Below are positions 1-9,692 of a DNA stretch of 64,000 bases, piece by piece. Each line of letters begins with the position of its first letter. The stretch's first letter is position 1. The notes below the pieces were generated by a model. The model was not told the DNA's origin and made no database searches. It worked only from the letters and a program-made list of their open reading frames with translations. The stretch is from positions 1 to 64,000 of the forward strand of contig NZ_CALEMI010000113.1 in the NCBI RefSeq assembly GCF_937910895.1. The letters are read 5' to 3'. The translations under genes and the position numbers were made by a program. This DNA is from an uncultured Dokdonia sp. GTDB taxonomy: Bacteria > Bacteroidota > Bacteroidia > Flavobacteriales > Flavobacteriaceae.

Positions 1-1
1 A

Positions 2-1411
2 GAAATCATAGATGAAAAACAGCAGAGTCTTGACAAATACTTACGCCAATTAGAGACCACCCGTAAACGAATCGAATCCCACATTGGCTTGTGGCAGATT
101 GGGGATGCAGTCAAAGTCCCATCAAGCTATAGCGCTTCGATTGCACCTTCATGGGGCGTGTTCTTGGGGGTTAGTATTGGCAACAGCGCCAAAAATCCCT
201 ATACCCTTGGAAATATTCGATTAAACTTCGCAGTTACAGATAGCCGTAAAGCGCTGAGTGTTTCCTTAAATGAAGGAGGAGATAATGATCTTCTAAGTGC
301 TATTTTTAAAGAAAGTAAATCTACTGCTATTACCGAAAGAGAGCAAGAAGAAGTACTTACCCTATGGAATAATCGTATTAAAGAGGCCTCTGTCAAGCGT
401 GAACAGCGCCAAATCCTAACAGAAAATATTCTAGCCTCGGCTGGGTATATTGATGGAAAAAACAGATTGATTAAATACAATACCAAAAATGGAGCAATTC
501 AAAGTGGTATTCTACTATCAAGAGATACGGATGCTTCTTTTTATAGCCAAAGTAGCTATCCCATTAGTGAGGCACTATCTAAGATTACAGATTTGGCTAT
601 TGGGGGTTATTTTAAAGCAAATAAGGACTCGGTACGATTTGAAAAAATAAGCGCTACGACCTTTAGTGTGTTCCTTGAAAAGAAGGAACTCTACAAGGCG
701 ATTATTGATCCTGAACTGCAAAAACTCTTAATCCCAAGAATGGGAGCTGACTCAAACGAGTTACCAGATTTCGTGCAAAACGGAAATGAAATGACAGGGG
801 TTATTTCCCTGTCTCACCTCCCTTCTTTTTTAAACAAACTCAATGAGTATGGTATCTATTACTTTGATGGCACAAAACAGGTCAAAGAATTAAAAGAAGA
901 AAACGAAAAAGACTGGCGGTCGCGGACCGAGCGATCTAAGGAGCGTTATGTGTATGAATTGGGAACAGCGTATGGCAAATCAAGTCATCCAAGTGCAGGC
1001 TTTGAAAACTTCTTTGAAGGAGATGGTCAGTACCCATTAGGGCGTGTGGTGTATAACAGACGGCTTTCTGATAAGGAGCGGTATAATTTCACGCTCATCC
1101 CTGTTTTTAGAAATGCTACGGAATCCTATACACTATGGAAAAATGCGAGTAGTGATACTAAGGTATACGCTGACTTTTTAGCCCTTGTAGAGATCCTTAG
1201 TGATACTCCATTATTTAAAGCCATTGAAACCCTGGGGTATTTCATCTTTAACCATCCCCATGAGAGTGGGAATACAGAATTTGTCTTTGGTAGATACAGC
1301 GCTTTGGAATTAGGAAAAGCATCGTATAGTGAGGAGATTAGTAGGGTTACTCCCTTAACAGAATTTGTGGCAAAACTCCAATTACATCAAGAATTAGAAC
1401 AAATACTATGA
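2..1411 (+). CDS. hypothetical protein, 5'-truncated by the window edge
   Basis: Frame is open from base 2 (EIIDEKQQSLDKYLRQLETTRKRIESHIGLWQIG...), so the listed start at 89 (TTG) is probably internal. Overlaps the next gene by ATGA. Confidence 0.7.
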   Translation, partial: EIIDEKQQSLDKYLRQLETTRKRIESHIGLWQIGDAVKVPSSYSASIAPSWGVFLGVSIGNSAKNPYTLGNIRLNFAVTDSRKALSVSLNEGGDNDLLSAIFKESKSTAITEREQEEVLTLWNNRIKEASVKREQRQILTENILASAGYIDGKNRLIKYNTKNGAIQSGILLSRDTDASFYSQSSYPISEALSKITDLAIGGYFKANKDSVRFEKISATTFSVFLEKKELYKAIIDPELQKLLIPRMGADSNELPDFVQNGNEMTGVISLSHLPSFLNKLNEYGIYYFDGTKQVKELKEENEKDWRSRTERSKERYVYELGTAYGKSSHPSAGFENFFEGDGQYPLGRVVYNRRLSDKERYNFTLIPVFRNATESYTLWKNASSDTKVYADFLALVEILSDTPLFKAIETLGYFIFNHPHESGNTEFVFGRYSALELGKASYSEEISRVTPLTEFVAKLQLHQELEQIL

Positions 1412-2373
1412 CAACAAATCAGCGATATAAACAGTTAAAAATCGATATTCCCGAGATGGATCAGGTTCCCAATTTTATGAAGATTTTGGATGATTTGATT
1501 TGGGGGAATAATGTCTTTCTAGTGGGATCGGCAGGAACAGGAAAAACCACCCTTGCAGAAAAAGTGAGTTATTCTCTTTTTGGTCGTCACGAAAGGGATA
1601 AAAAAGAGCTTCCCTACATCACGATTAATTGCAGTCAGTGGACTTCCCCTACCGAGATTAAAGGTGGACAAACCATGACGGGCTATAAAGAAGGAGGACT
1701 CATAGAGGCATGGCAAGATGGTAAAATTCTTATCCTAGATGAGATGCCCAAGCTTGATCCAAATACGGCAAGTTTACTCAATGATGCCTTAGCCAAAAGC
1801 GCGAGTGAAGAGGCGGTTATTTTTAATGGGCTGAATGAGCCGATTGTAAAACACCCCCATTTTGGGTGTATTGCTACAGGGAATACGACGGGTAAAGGCT
1901 TTAGTAAACATTATGTAGGCAATAGTAAGCAAGATGCCTCCCTTATTGACCGCTTTAGCGGATGTATTTATCATGTAGGTTTTAATGAACGTTTAGAAAA
2001 AGCTCTGATTTACCCAACCCTTGTATCACATTGTCAAGCCATTCGTACAGCCATTTTACGCTATGAGGCGAAAGATGCTGGGGATGACACTACTGAAGAT
2101 ATTATGACCCTTCGTACCATGCTGAACTTGCAACGTTCATACGTCCTTGAAATGATTCGCGAAATGGGTATCACGGATGACGATGATCATCGATTTAACA
2201 GATATGATCATGGTAAAACATTGCACGATGCCCTAGAGAGTTATTTCTGGGTAATGAATAGCGAAAAAGCTAAAAAGATCAAAGTAGAAATCGGCTATGA
2301 TGGCTTTATAAATACCTATAAATCTGCCGAGGCTAAAACAGAATTTTCAAAAGAATATGCTCGCCGTGTCTAA
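1408..2373 (+). CDS. MoxR/CobS-like AAA+ ATPase
   Basis: Walker A GSAGTGKTT, Walker B ILILDEMP, GNTTGKG sensor-like segment. Confidence 0.8.
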   Translation: MTTNQRYKQLKIDIPEMDQVPNFMKILDDLIWGNNVFLVGSAGTGKTTLAEKVSYSLFGRHERDKKELPYITINCSQWTSPTEIKGGQTMTGYKEGGLIEAWQDGKILILDEMPKLDPNTASLLNDALAKSASEEAVIFNGLNEPIVKHPHFGCIATGNTTGKGFSKHYVGNSKQDASLIDRFSGCIYHVGFNERLEKALIYPTLVSHCQAIRTAILRYEAKDAGDDTTEDIMTLRTMLNLQRSYVLEMIREMGITDDDDHRFNRYDHGKTLHDALESYFWVMNSEKAKKIKVEIGYDGFINTYKSAEAKTEFSKEYARRV

Positions 2374-3358
2374 AGCTCCTATCATACATACCCATTCTTA
2401 TAAGAAGCAACGCTTTCAATACATCCCTTTTGGGAGTCCTACAGCGTATCATGATTTTGTAGAAAAACAATGCAAGTCCCTATTTATGGGCAATGCACAA
2501 ACACTAGAAGTGATTATTAAAAATGCGCAAACGCGTATTGTTAAGTCAAGTGATTGGTATGGAAATCCCCCGCCAACATCTATGAAGGATTTAGAAGCGC
2601 ATCGCTACTTTGGGAAAATGGAACTTTTAGAGGTCATCGCCCCTAAAATCCAAAAGGAACTTGATCGTTATACCGAGCTTGTGGAAGATGAATTACTAAA
2701 GCGCCCTCAATTAAGTGCCAACAGTAAAGGTTTAGGCGTATTTTCTTTTGATCGTGCGATGATGGGCTTGTATAAAATCCCCTTTACAAAAGGGAGTAGC
2801 GAGTTAGAGAGATTTCATCATCAACTTAAAATTGAACTAGGAAAAGACAAAGCTACTACGGTTAAAAACACCCACCTTTATTTTGAGAATACATCGGCAT
2901 CCAAACCCACCCTGACCCTTACCCTATTAGCTGGGGCAAATGCCAATATACAAGGCGATGCCTTGTATTATGTGGGCATCGTGGTTGCTTTATTAACCGA
3001 GTATTTAGAGAGCTGTCATATAGGAGTTGCTATTGACGTGCTATTAGGCACTTCTTTCGGGGTACATACCATTGTATCGGTCATTAGGGTAAAACCCTTT
3101 GAAGAACCACTTGATATCAATCAACTTTTAGTGATGGGAAGTGACCCTCGTTATTTCAGGTTCAATGGCTTTAAAGGGATTATTGCTTTAGCTGATTATT
3201 GCGGACTGAATATCCCTAGTGGATTAGGGAAAATCGATGAGCGAATTACTGATGCCTATATGGATCATACCCCCGATGTACTACTGTTTAATCAAAGCTA
3301 TTCCATAGATAGTGCCGTAAGAGAAGTATCACGTATTCTGATGGAATACAGCCCATAA
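2357..3358 (+). CDS. hypothetical protein, probable partner of the MoxR-like ATPase
   Basis: ATG start overlapping the AAA gene; 333 aa. Position resembles the VWA/DUF partners of MoxR ATPases. Confidence 0.6.
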   Translation: MLAVSKAPIIHTHSYKKQRFQYIPFGSPTAYHDFVEKQCKSLFMGNAQTLEVIIKNAQTRIVKSSDWYGNPPPTSMKDLEAHRYFGKMELLEVIAPKIQKELDRYTELVEDELLKRPQLSANSKGLGVFSFDRAMMGLYKIPFTKGSSELERFHHQLKIELGKDKATTVKNTHLYFENTSASKPTLTLTLLAGANANIQGDALYYVGIVVALLTEYLESCHIGVAIDVLLGTSFGVHTIVSVIRVKPFEEPLDINQLLVMGSDPRYFRFNGFKGIIALADYCGLNIPSGLGKIDERITDAYMDHTPDVLLFNQSYSIDSAVREVSRILMEYSP

Positions 3359-3403
3359 TGGTCATTTTATACCATTCTCATTTCAAAAGGATATAACCAA
3401 ATT

Positions 3404-3739
3404 ATGAACATGGAAAATTTACAAAAAGACAGTATTAAAAAAATAATGGATCAGGCCGTTTTAATTAATCAGGGATGTAAAGAGTCGTGCTTTGACTTTC
3501 AAATAATGACCTCAAATTTTCATAAAGAGACCCTCATTCTTCGATGGGTAGAAGTAGATATTCGTGATGTTGAGCGCCCTATTCAATACTACCGCTATCG
3601 CTGTTTTAATGTAGACGGAAGCGCTCAAAACTGCTCTATTCATTACGCAGATCAAGCAGAAGCAAATGCTTTTTTCAAGAGTTTAAGAGCCTATCCTACC
3701 CAAGAGTTTACTAATTATAAAAACAAGCGCTATGTATAG
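3404..3739 (+). CDS. hypothetical protein
   Basis: 111 aa ORF, co-directional, overlaps next ORF. Confidence 0.6.
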   Translation: MNMENLQKDSIKKIMDQAVLINQGCKESCFDFQIMTSNFHKETLILRWVEVDIRDVERPIQYYRYRCFNVDGSAQNCSIHYADQAEANAFFKSLRAYPTQEFTNYKNKRYV

Positions 3740-4091
3740 ATTAAAAGATATAAAACCAAACGAGCTAAAGGATATTGCTATTTCCCATCAACAAGAAATT
3801 ATACATCAAACAGGAAGCCCATTAGTACTTACCCATGGATATGCACTAATAAAAAAGCATACCCAACATTTTACCATCGATGATCCCACGTCAAAACAAG
3901 CAGACAGCTTGCTATTTGAAATCCTAGAGAAGCATCGTAAACAGACTGTCAAAGAATCAGAAATTAAACAACCAGAGATCAAAGAAATTCCTCTTTTAAC
4001 TAAAGAGGCTATTCGGATTCGTGAAAACGAGCGTTTGCGAATATTAAAATTAGTAAAGCTGAAACTTAGCCTAAACTCAAAAAGCGCATAA
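3732..4091 (+). CDS. hypothetical protein
   Basis: 119 aa ORF in a compact array. Confidence 0.55.
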   Translation: MYRLKDIKPNELKDIAISHQQEIIHQTGSPLVLTHGYALIKKHTQHFTIDDPTSKQADSLLFEILEKHRKQTVKESEIKQPEIKEIPLLTKEAIRIRENERLRILKLVKLKLSLNSKSA

Positions 4092-4093
4092 TT

Positions 4094-4870
4094 ATGACAC
4101 AAATAGCACAGATAGAAGCCCTTGATTTGACCAAAATCATCAACGAGGATATTAAAAATGAAATTCAAAAACTCATTCAGGAGTATAGCACAGCAGAAGA
4201 CAAACAGGACTTTATAGAAGCCACTAAAGAAAGTGCGACGCTCATTTTAGAAATGGTGCAAGATGTATATCCAGAGGCTATAGCTGAAAAGGAAAAACCA
4301 TGTGTGGAAGTGGTGGTTTCTTCAAAAGAAGTTGTTAAACCAACACAAGTAGCTGTCAAAAAAGAGGTTGCCAAGCCAAAACAAACAACGCTTAAAAAAA
4401 AGGTCGTTAAACAAAGGAAAGCACCATCATCTAAAAAGGAAAATTCTAAAATTCATACGCCTAAAAAGCAAGAGGTAAAGTCAAAACAAGTTAAAAAGAA
4501 GTCTACAAATAAAAAAAACAAACCTGCAACACCCGCCCTAAGTAAGTTAGAGGCATTGCAGAAAGAGGTAGAGGAATGCCGAAAAAGAGGTGCGACACGA
4601 AAAAACCCTAAAAAGAAAACCACCACCATCCCTAAGACTATGTATGAAAAGGTGTATAACCACATCAATGCTATTGCGAATTTAGTGCCAGAGCGCTTTA
4701 GAGATGACAAGCAAAAAATAGCAGAGGTAAAAAGAATGAGTTTACATATTCATAAAAAAGTGGTCGGTGTTTTTCAGATGAACGAAACCCTGGCAGAAAA
4801 AGGAAAGGTCGCACTGAAACAGAAATTTAAAGACATTACTAAAAGAATAGAAGCAAATGACAACAAATAA
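4094..4870 (+). CDS. lysine-rich (histone H1-like) basic protein
   Basis: Central KKKVVKQRKAPSSKKENSKIHTPKKQEVKSKQVKKKSTNKKNK; C-terminal helical segment. Confidence 0.6.
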   Translation: MTQIAQIEALDLTKIINEDIKNEIQKLIQEYSTAEDKQDFIEATKESATLILEMVQDVYPEAIAEKEKPCVEVVVSSKEVVKPTQVAVKKEVAKPKQTTLKKKVVKQRKAPSSKKENSKIHTPKKQEVKSKQVKKKSTNKKNKPATPALSKLEALQKEVEECRKRGATRKNPKKKTTTIPKTMYEKVYNHINAIANLVPERFRDDKQKIAEVKRMSLHIHKKVVGVFQMNETLAEKGKVALKQKFKDITKRIEANDNK

Positions 4871-5102
4871 AAAAATGCTCATTATCACAGGAGCTGGACT
4901 CGCCATTGGGCTTGCCGAAGCGCTTTTGTATTATAACCTTGGAAGGAATTCTGATACTAAGGAAGGTTTTCAGTTTGGAATTCCTAAAGGGGCAGAACTT
5001 GGCAAAACCCTCGGGATTGTCTTAGCCACTTCGCTAGCCACTGCATTATTATCCAACGGTGTTGAAAGCCTATTAAACAAACAACAATTACAAATTGTAT
5101 AA
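4857..5102 (+). CDS. small membrane protein
   Basis: 81 aa, two hydrophobic/glycine-rich segments. Confidence 0.55.
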   Translation: MTTNKKMLIITGAGLAIGLAEALLYYNLGRNSDTKEGFQFGIPKGAELGKTLGIVLATSLATALLSNGVESLLNKQQLQIV

Positions 5103-5116
5103 TCCCTTTTAAACTT

Positions 5117-5581
5117 ATGAAAAAGATCACACATGAGCATTACTTAGATAAGCACTCATTAGAAGTAGCACACTTGCCTAGCGATATTCAAGATAAGATA
5201 GGTGTTTTTGGTAAAATGCTAGGATTAGAGAAAGACCTAGAAGGGCAAGATGCTCAAGAATTAGATCGTCAATTACAAGAATTAGACACTGAAATCCTAT
5301 TGGATATCAAACAAGTTAAAAAGCTCCATAAGGAGCATAACGCTGATCAATCAATAGCAAAAGAAACAAGACCAAAGCCTGATGCGCAGAAAAAGAGTCA
5401 GTACGAAGACACCTTACAAGGGCTAATTGATCAAAAAAAGCATAAAAATATTTTGCGCTCTACCCTAAGAGAATTGGGTATTGCTTTGCCTCTCTCAAAG
5501 GTGACAATTATTGGAAAGTACTGTATTACAAGAACTTGTTTTTTCACCTATCGATACAGTATATCAGTAATGACTACTTAG
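5117..5581 (+). CDS. hypothetical protein, C-terminus possibly frameshifted
   Basis: 154 aa; last ~20 aa look atypical and another frame continues plausibly (see findings). Confidence 0.45.
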   Translation: MKKITHEHYLDKHSLEVAHLPSDIQDKIGVFGKMLGLEKDLEGQDAQELDRQLQELDTEILLDIKQVKKLHKEHNADQSIAKETRPKPDAQKKSQYEDTLQGLIDQKKHKNILRSTLRELGIALPLSKVTIIGKYCITRTCFFTYRYSISVMTT

Positions 5582-5711
5582 GTGTGTTTTTACTGACCAT
5601 TTACTGACTACTTGAATGACGCATTACTAGGTAGCTAGGTGTTTAAGAATTAACCAAGTAGTAATTGCGCTTGATTTACCATCGGATATCATAAAGATGT
5701 AGTTTGATACT

Positions 5712-6188
5712 ATGAACGAGCAAAAGGACATATCGAAAGAGAATCTGACCATTTATGGTTTGCTTGATACGCGGGTACAAGAATTAGTTTCCAAATTTGG
5801 GATTACCAGAGCCATTGTGATGTTAGATGGAATAACATCTGGCAAAACGGTTTTAGATGATTCAGAAAAAGAAACGCTGATCATTAATTTTCTAACTGTT
5901 CGTGCTAAAAAGCACTTTGGTTTTTCGGGTGACGACTTTTTAGAATCTCAGGATCAAAATGCTAGAGACGCCCGTATGTGTTGTTACTATTTACTGATTA
6001 AACACGTAGATATGAACTATCAGACCATCGCTCATTATTACAGACAAAAAAGAAGAAACATACGCTATAATTATAAAAAACTTGAAGAAATAGTAGTGAT
6101 TAAACCTTTTTACAAAGACTTCTTTAAGCGATTTGATGCGCTAGAAGCTTCATTTATAACCTATTTATTAGAATTAAAAACAAAGTAA
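5712..6188 (+). CDS. DnaA C-terminal-domain-like DNA-binding protein
   Basis: ARDARMCCYYLLIKHVDMNYQTIAHYYRQKRRNIRYNYKKLEEI resembles the DnaA domain IV helix-turn-helix layout. Confidence 0.5.
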   Translation: MNEQKDISKENLTIYGLLDTRVQELVSKFGITRAIVMLDGITSGKTVLDDSEKETLIINFLTVRAKKHFGFSGDDFLESQDQNARDARMCCYYLLIKHVDMNYQTIAHYYRQKRRNIRYNYKKLEEIVVIKPFYKDFFKRFDALEASFITYLLELKTK

Positions 6189-7195
6189 TGGATGACGAAT
6201 TAGAAAAAGAGATTCAAGAGGCACTTGATGATACAAATCAAGATCGCATTTTGGAGGTGCCGATTTCAGAGGCACAAAGTCCGCTGAATCAGGCGGTCAA
6301 AACAGGCGATATTGCTGATGTTTCTGAAAAAGGAACATCCGATAACGCTAGTTTTCGTAAAACTGCTGAAGATGCGCACGCTCATGAAAAAACGCAGCAA
6401 ATCATAGCAGATGCTCCACAACAACATATTGGAGAAGAATCTAGTAATTCACAAGAAAAAGAGACTCCACAGGCGATCATATCTGATAAACAAGCTACTC
6501 AAACAGCAGAGGCGCTCTTGGGTATGGCAGATAACTTTTTAGCCGTTGGTGGGGGCTTTTTTGTTAAGATTACTAAGCACGAAGAGTTCTTTGAATTTGA
6601 GGAACTTGTTGAAGTGATTGATACCCAAAACGAAAAGAATATTAAACGTATTCGTTTGGATCAGGATGATAAAGCACTTCTAACCCCTTTGTTGGCGCAG
6701 GTAATAAAAAGCAAAACCAAGCAACTCACCCCTGAACAGCAACTCTTAGGAGCTATTATTTCAGTGATTGTCAAAAAAGCGCAGACAGTCATGGAGGTGC
6801 GAAATGAAAACAAATCCCTAGAAGGGCGCATCTTACAGATTGTACGTGAGGCAAAACTCCCAGAGGCTACAAATTCACAACAAGCGCAACAAGCGCAAGA
6901 AGAAGCTACAACAGATACAGCGCAAGAAGAAGTTTTTATAAAAGAGCAGGTTGTTGCCCCTAGTTATGATGAGCTAGAAAGTGATGAGCAGGCATTTCAT
7001 AATACAGCCTATACCCCCACTAGTGTAATGGATGAAATGCACTTAGTCTATGAAGAGGTAAGTACTCCAGAGGTAAATCAAAAGCAAGGGATTACTTCTT
7101 CTAGTTCTAAGTCAAGCCAGAAAAAAAGGCAAGCGACAAAGACGACGCTCCAAGATCAAGACGGGGATTTTCAAGACTCCGATGACACTTCCTAG
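6188..7195 (+). CDS. hypothetical acidic/low-complexity protein
   Basis: 335 aa, Glu/Gln-rich ends, more ordered centre. Confidence 0.55.
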   Translation: MDDELEKEIQEALDDTNQDRILEVPISEAQSPLNQAVKTGDIADVSEKGTSDNASFRKTAEDAHAHEKTQQIIADAPQQHIGEESSNSQEKETPQAIISDKQATQTAEALLGMADNFLAVGGGFFVKITKHEEFFEFEELVEVIDTQNEKNIKRIRLDQDDKALLTPLLAQVIKSKTKQLTPEQQLLGAIISVIVKKAQTVMEVRNENKSLEGRILQIVREAKLPEATNSQQAQQAQEEATTDTAQEEVFIKEQVVAPSYDELESDEQAFHNTAYTPTSVMDEMHLVYEEVSTPEVNQKQGITSSSSKSSQKKRQATKTTLQDQDGDFQDSDDTS

Positions 7196-7216
7196 CTGAC
7201 ATCTAAATAGTAACCG

Positions 7217-7266
7217 ATCTACTTCTTTTTAAGGAGGTAGATTAACATCTCTTTTTTTTAAAGAGA
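7217..7266. terminator. two consecutive hairpins (ATCTACTTC/GAGGTAGAT and TCTCTTT/AAAGAGA with T-run)
   Basis: Inverted repeats in the intergenic gap before the P-loop ATPase. Confidence 0.4.
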
Positions 7267-7293
7267 GGGTATTCCATCTGCTTATAAAGTAGG

Positions 7294-8232
7294 ATGGCAG
7301 GGATCACTCATCTCTTTTTTGAAAAAAACAATCACGTAAAAAAAATTAAAAACCTATGGGCTATGAAGATAACCACTAAGCGCCAACCTATGATTATGCT
7401 TGTTTGTGGGGAGACGGGTGTTGGAAAAACCTATCGGAATAAATTAGAGATCTATCAGTATATGCAACAGCATTTAGCCGTTGGTAAAAAGGGACGAAAA
7501 GTATTAGCTTTTGATACCAATGATGATGATTATCCAGAATTTACAACGGTAGACCCTAATCATATCAAATCACTTTCCAAGATTCATGCACGGCGTATCC
7601 GTCCTTTTAATCCTGATGGCAGTCCGATGGACACTTCTCAAAAGCGAGAGGTCATTGAAAAGATTATGAAGCATTATAAAAATGGGATGGTGGTCTTGGA
7701 TGATATCGATCATTACATGGCAGGGGCTAAAGGTCAGAATATGATTGGTGCTTTATGTACGGTCAGACACAAAGGGATTGATGTGTTACTTACTCATCAA
7801 TCAGTCGCTAAGATTACCACTTCAGAATGGCAAAACTGTACGTGGCTTAGACTACATCATCAAGTGGATGATGTGACTCGGTATCGGGATCGTATTCCCA
7901 AATACAATTTGGTACGTATTGCTCAACTAATTGTGGATGATCATTATGAATTGTCTTCAAGGGCTTTTTCTTTAGGTCAAATATCTGAAAAGAGATATCA
8001 GGTATTAAAGAGTTTTTTCGTGTATGTCAATATGCGAGAACAACAGATTATAGGATGCAGTAAAAAGAGCTATATCAAAGCTGTAAAACGATTTATAGAT
8101 CAAGAAGAAACCAAGAAAATACGAATGCTATTACAAGAGCGTGATTTTGGTGGTAATGCGATTTATAAGGATCGAAATGCCGTAATGATCCATCTTATTT
8201 CAGGCTATTTACGCCACTTTAAGGAGAATTAA
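7294..8232 (+). CDS. P-loop ATPase, FtsK/HerA-like (packaging or Zot-like) candidate
   Basis: Walker A CGETGVGKT, Walker B GMVVLDDID, then LLTHQSVAKI (sensor-like HQ). Confidence 0.6.
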   Translation: MAGITHLFFEKNNHVKKIKNLWAMKITTKRQPMIMLVCGETGVGKTYRNKLEIYQYMQQHLAVGKKGRKVLAFDTNDDDYPEFTTVDPNHIKSLSKIHARRIRPFNPDGSPMDTSQKREVIEKIMKHYKNGMVVLDDIDHYMAGAKGQNMIGALCTVRHKGIDVLLTHQSVAKITTSEWQNCTWLRLHHQVDDVTRYRDRIPKYNLVRIAQLIVDDHYELSSRAFSLGQISEKRYQVLKSFFVYVNMREQQIIGCSKKSYIKAVKRFIDQEETKKIRMLLQERDFGGNAIYKDRNAVMIHLISGYLRHFKEN

Positions 8233-8453
8233 AAAGCCCTTTTTTACAGACTTTGGTCGTTTTGGAGGTGTTTACAAAAACTATAAATATCACTAAGTAA
8301 GGTATTTACAATTTTTAAAAACCCTCGGATTGTCACTTTACCAAAGTCGCGCCAAGGAATTGAGAACGTTTGATGGGAACTTGCACCCAAGTAAGAACAT
8401 AAGATCACTTGACGTGAATAAAACAAGAATTAACATTTAAAAAAAACACATTG

Positions 8454-8618
8454 ATGGCACAAGAATCAAACATTGATATGAAAGCGGTTGCTTATATCGC
8501 AGGAGCTGGTATTGCAGGAGTATTATTAGGCGCTTTTTTGATAGCTCCTATGATGGCAAAAGCCAAGGCTAAAAAATTAGAAAAAGAAAAACAACAAGCT
8601 GTTGCAGCTAAGAAGTAA
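8454..8618 (+). CDS. 54-aa single-TM protein (not in the supplied ORF track)
   Basis: ATG...TAA encodes MAQESNIDMKAVAYIAGAGIAGVLLGAFLIAPMMAKAKAKKLEKEKQQAVAAKK: acidic N-term, hydrophobic core, basic C-term. Confidence 0.65.
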   Translation: MAQESNIDMKAVAYIAGAGIAGVLLGAFLIAPMMAKAKAKKLEKEKQQAVAAKK

Positions 8619-8689
8619 AACAGCTTTTAAGTCTTTTTTAAAAGAGGCTATTTCTAAAAAAGATTTTAAACTAAAAAAAACAAACACTT

Positions 8690-9610
8690 ATGAATCCATA
8701 TAATGATGAATTAATGCGATACGAAGAAGAAGCGGAGGATCGCTATGATGATTTTTACGGGGGAGAATTTGATGAAGACGAATTTGACACAGGATTAGAG
8801 GGATATGATGACCAAGAAGACCTTTATGATGGTTATGATGATGAGTTCGATGACGAATTTGATGATCCTTATGAAGAGGACGGATATATTGAGGCTTTAG
8901 GAGGGTATGATGATTATACCAAACAGAGCATAGGACGTATCAATCCTAATGATCGTACCCTGACCATTTCTGTTACCAATACCTCTACGGAATCGGCAAT
9001 AGCTATTCTTTTTGGGGCGAATGCGGAAGAAGCACAACCCAATGGGGTTACTGTGGTGGTTGAGGAATCTTCTCATAAAGAAGTACGTGAAGAGAGTAAA
9101 GCGCATCCTTTTAAGATTGCGGGAATGAAATACTCTGTTAGCGCACCGATACAGTTTGATAATGTACTTCGTATTCAAAGGCGCACTGCATCGGGAACGC
9201 AAACCAATCGGGTATATCAACCTCGTAATGCGACCTCTCCTCAAAATTTCAACAATACCCTTATTGATGATGACAATTTTGAAATGGATGTGACAGGACA
9301 GGATGCACTTCGTTTTACGATCAATGCCAACAGCAAGGCGGTCTTTACCTTTACAGTAAAAGCGCGTGCGAATCTAGGAAACCTACTTCGTGGTCAAAAC
9401 GTGGCAGAACTCTCTCACGCACCTAGAACAACAGGACTTCCTCAATTAGATTTAGTAAGACGTAAACGACCTACGGCATTAGGGCTTCCCCCACGTAGAC
9501 GTCCGAGTAGAACACGTCGTAGACCTCTACGCCCTAGTAGTCGAAAACGTGTTACCAGAAGACGCACAAAAAGACGTCCTAGCACTCAACTGATTCGCCG
9601 AAGACGTTAG
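8690..9610 (+). CDS. candidate capsid/virion structural protein: acidic N-term, beta-rich core, Arg-rich C-term
   Basis: D/E-rich first ~65 aa; beta-strand-like core (RTLTISVTNTSTESAIAILFGAN...DALRFTINANSKAVFTFTVKAR); tail RRKRP...RRRPSRTRRRPLRPSSRKRVTRRRTKRRPSTQLIRRRR. Confidence 0.5.
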   Translation: MNPYNDELMRYEEEAEDRYDDFYGGEFDEDEFDTGLEGYDDQEDLYDGYDDEFDDEFDDPYEEDGYIEALGGYDDYTKQSIGRINPNDRTLTISVTNTSTESAIAILFGANAEEAQPNGVTVVVEESSHKEVREESKAHPFKIAGMKYSVSAPIQFDNVLRIQRRTASGTQTNRVYQPRNATSPQNFNNTLIDDDNFEMDVTGQDALRFTINANSKAVFTFTVKARANLGNLLRGQNVAELSHAPRTTGLPQLDLVRRKRPTALGLPPRRRPSRTRRRPLRPSSRKRVTRRRTKRRPSTQLIRRRR

Positions 9611-9637
9611 AAGGGCTTGAAATCTATCTGTAACCTT

Positions 9638-9672
9638 AGTCAGTATAGCGGGTTTATAACGCTATACTGACT
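9638..9672. terminator. perfect 13-bp stem hairpin downstream of the capsid candidate
   Basis: AGTCAGTATAGCG-GGTTTATAA-CGCTATACTGACT. Confidence 0.5.
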
Positions 9673-9692
9673 TATTAAACTCATGTTACTTT

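Noticed and set aside
199-486. Minus-strand ORF antisense to the first CDS (and similar ones at 1519, 1789, 3806, 4177, 4453, 8897, 10507, 46050, 46605)
   Set aside because: Antisense to stronger + strand genes with clear domains or tight coupling; compositions look like shadow ORFs.
7294-8618. Classical filamentous phage (Inoviridae) interpretation
   Set aside because: Zot-like ATPase and pVIII-like peptide are suggestive, but the block is much larger and has lysis genes and many peptidoglycan hydrolases, atypical for inoviruses. Kept only as an alternative.
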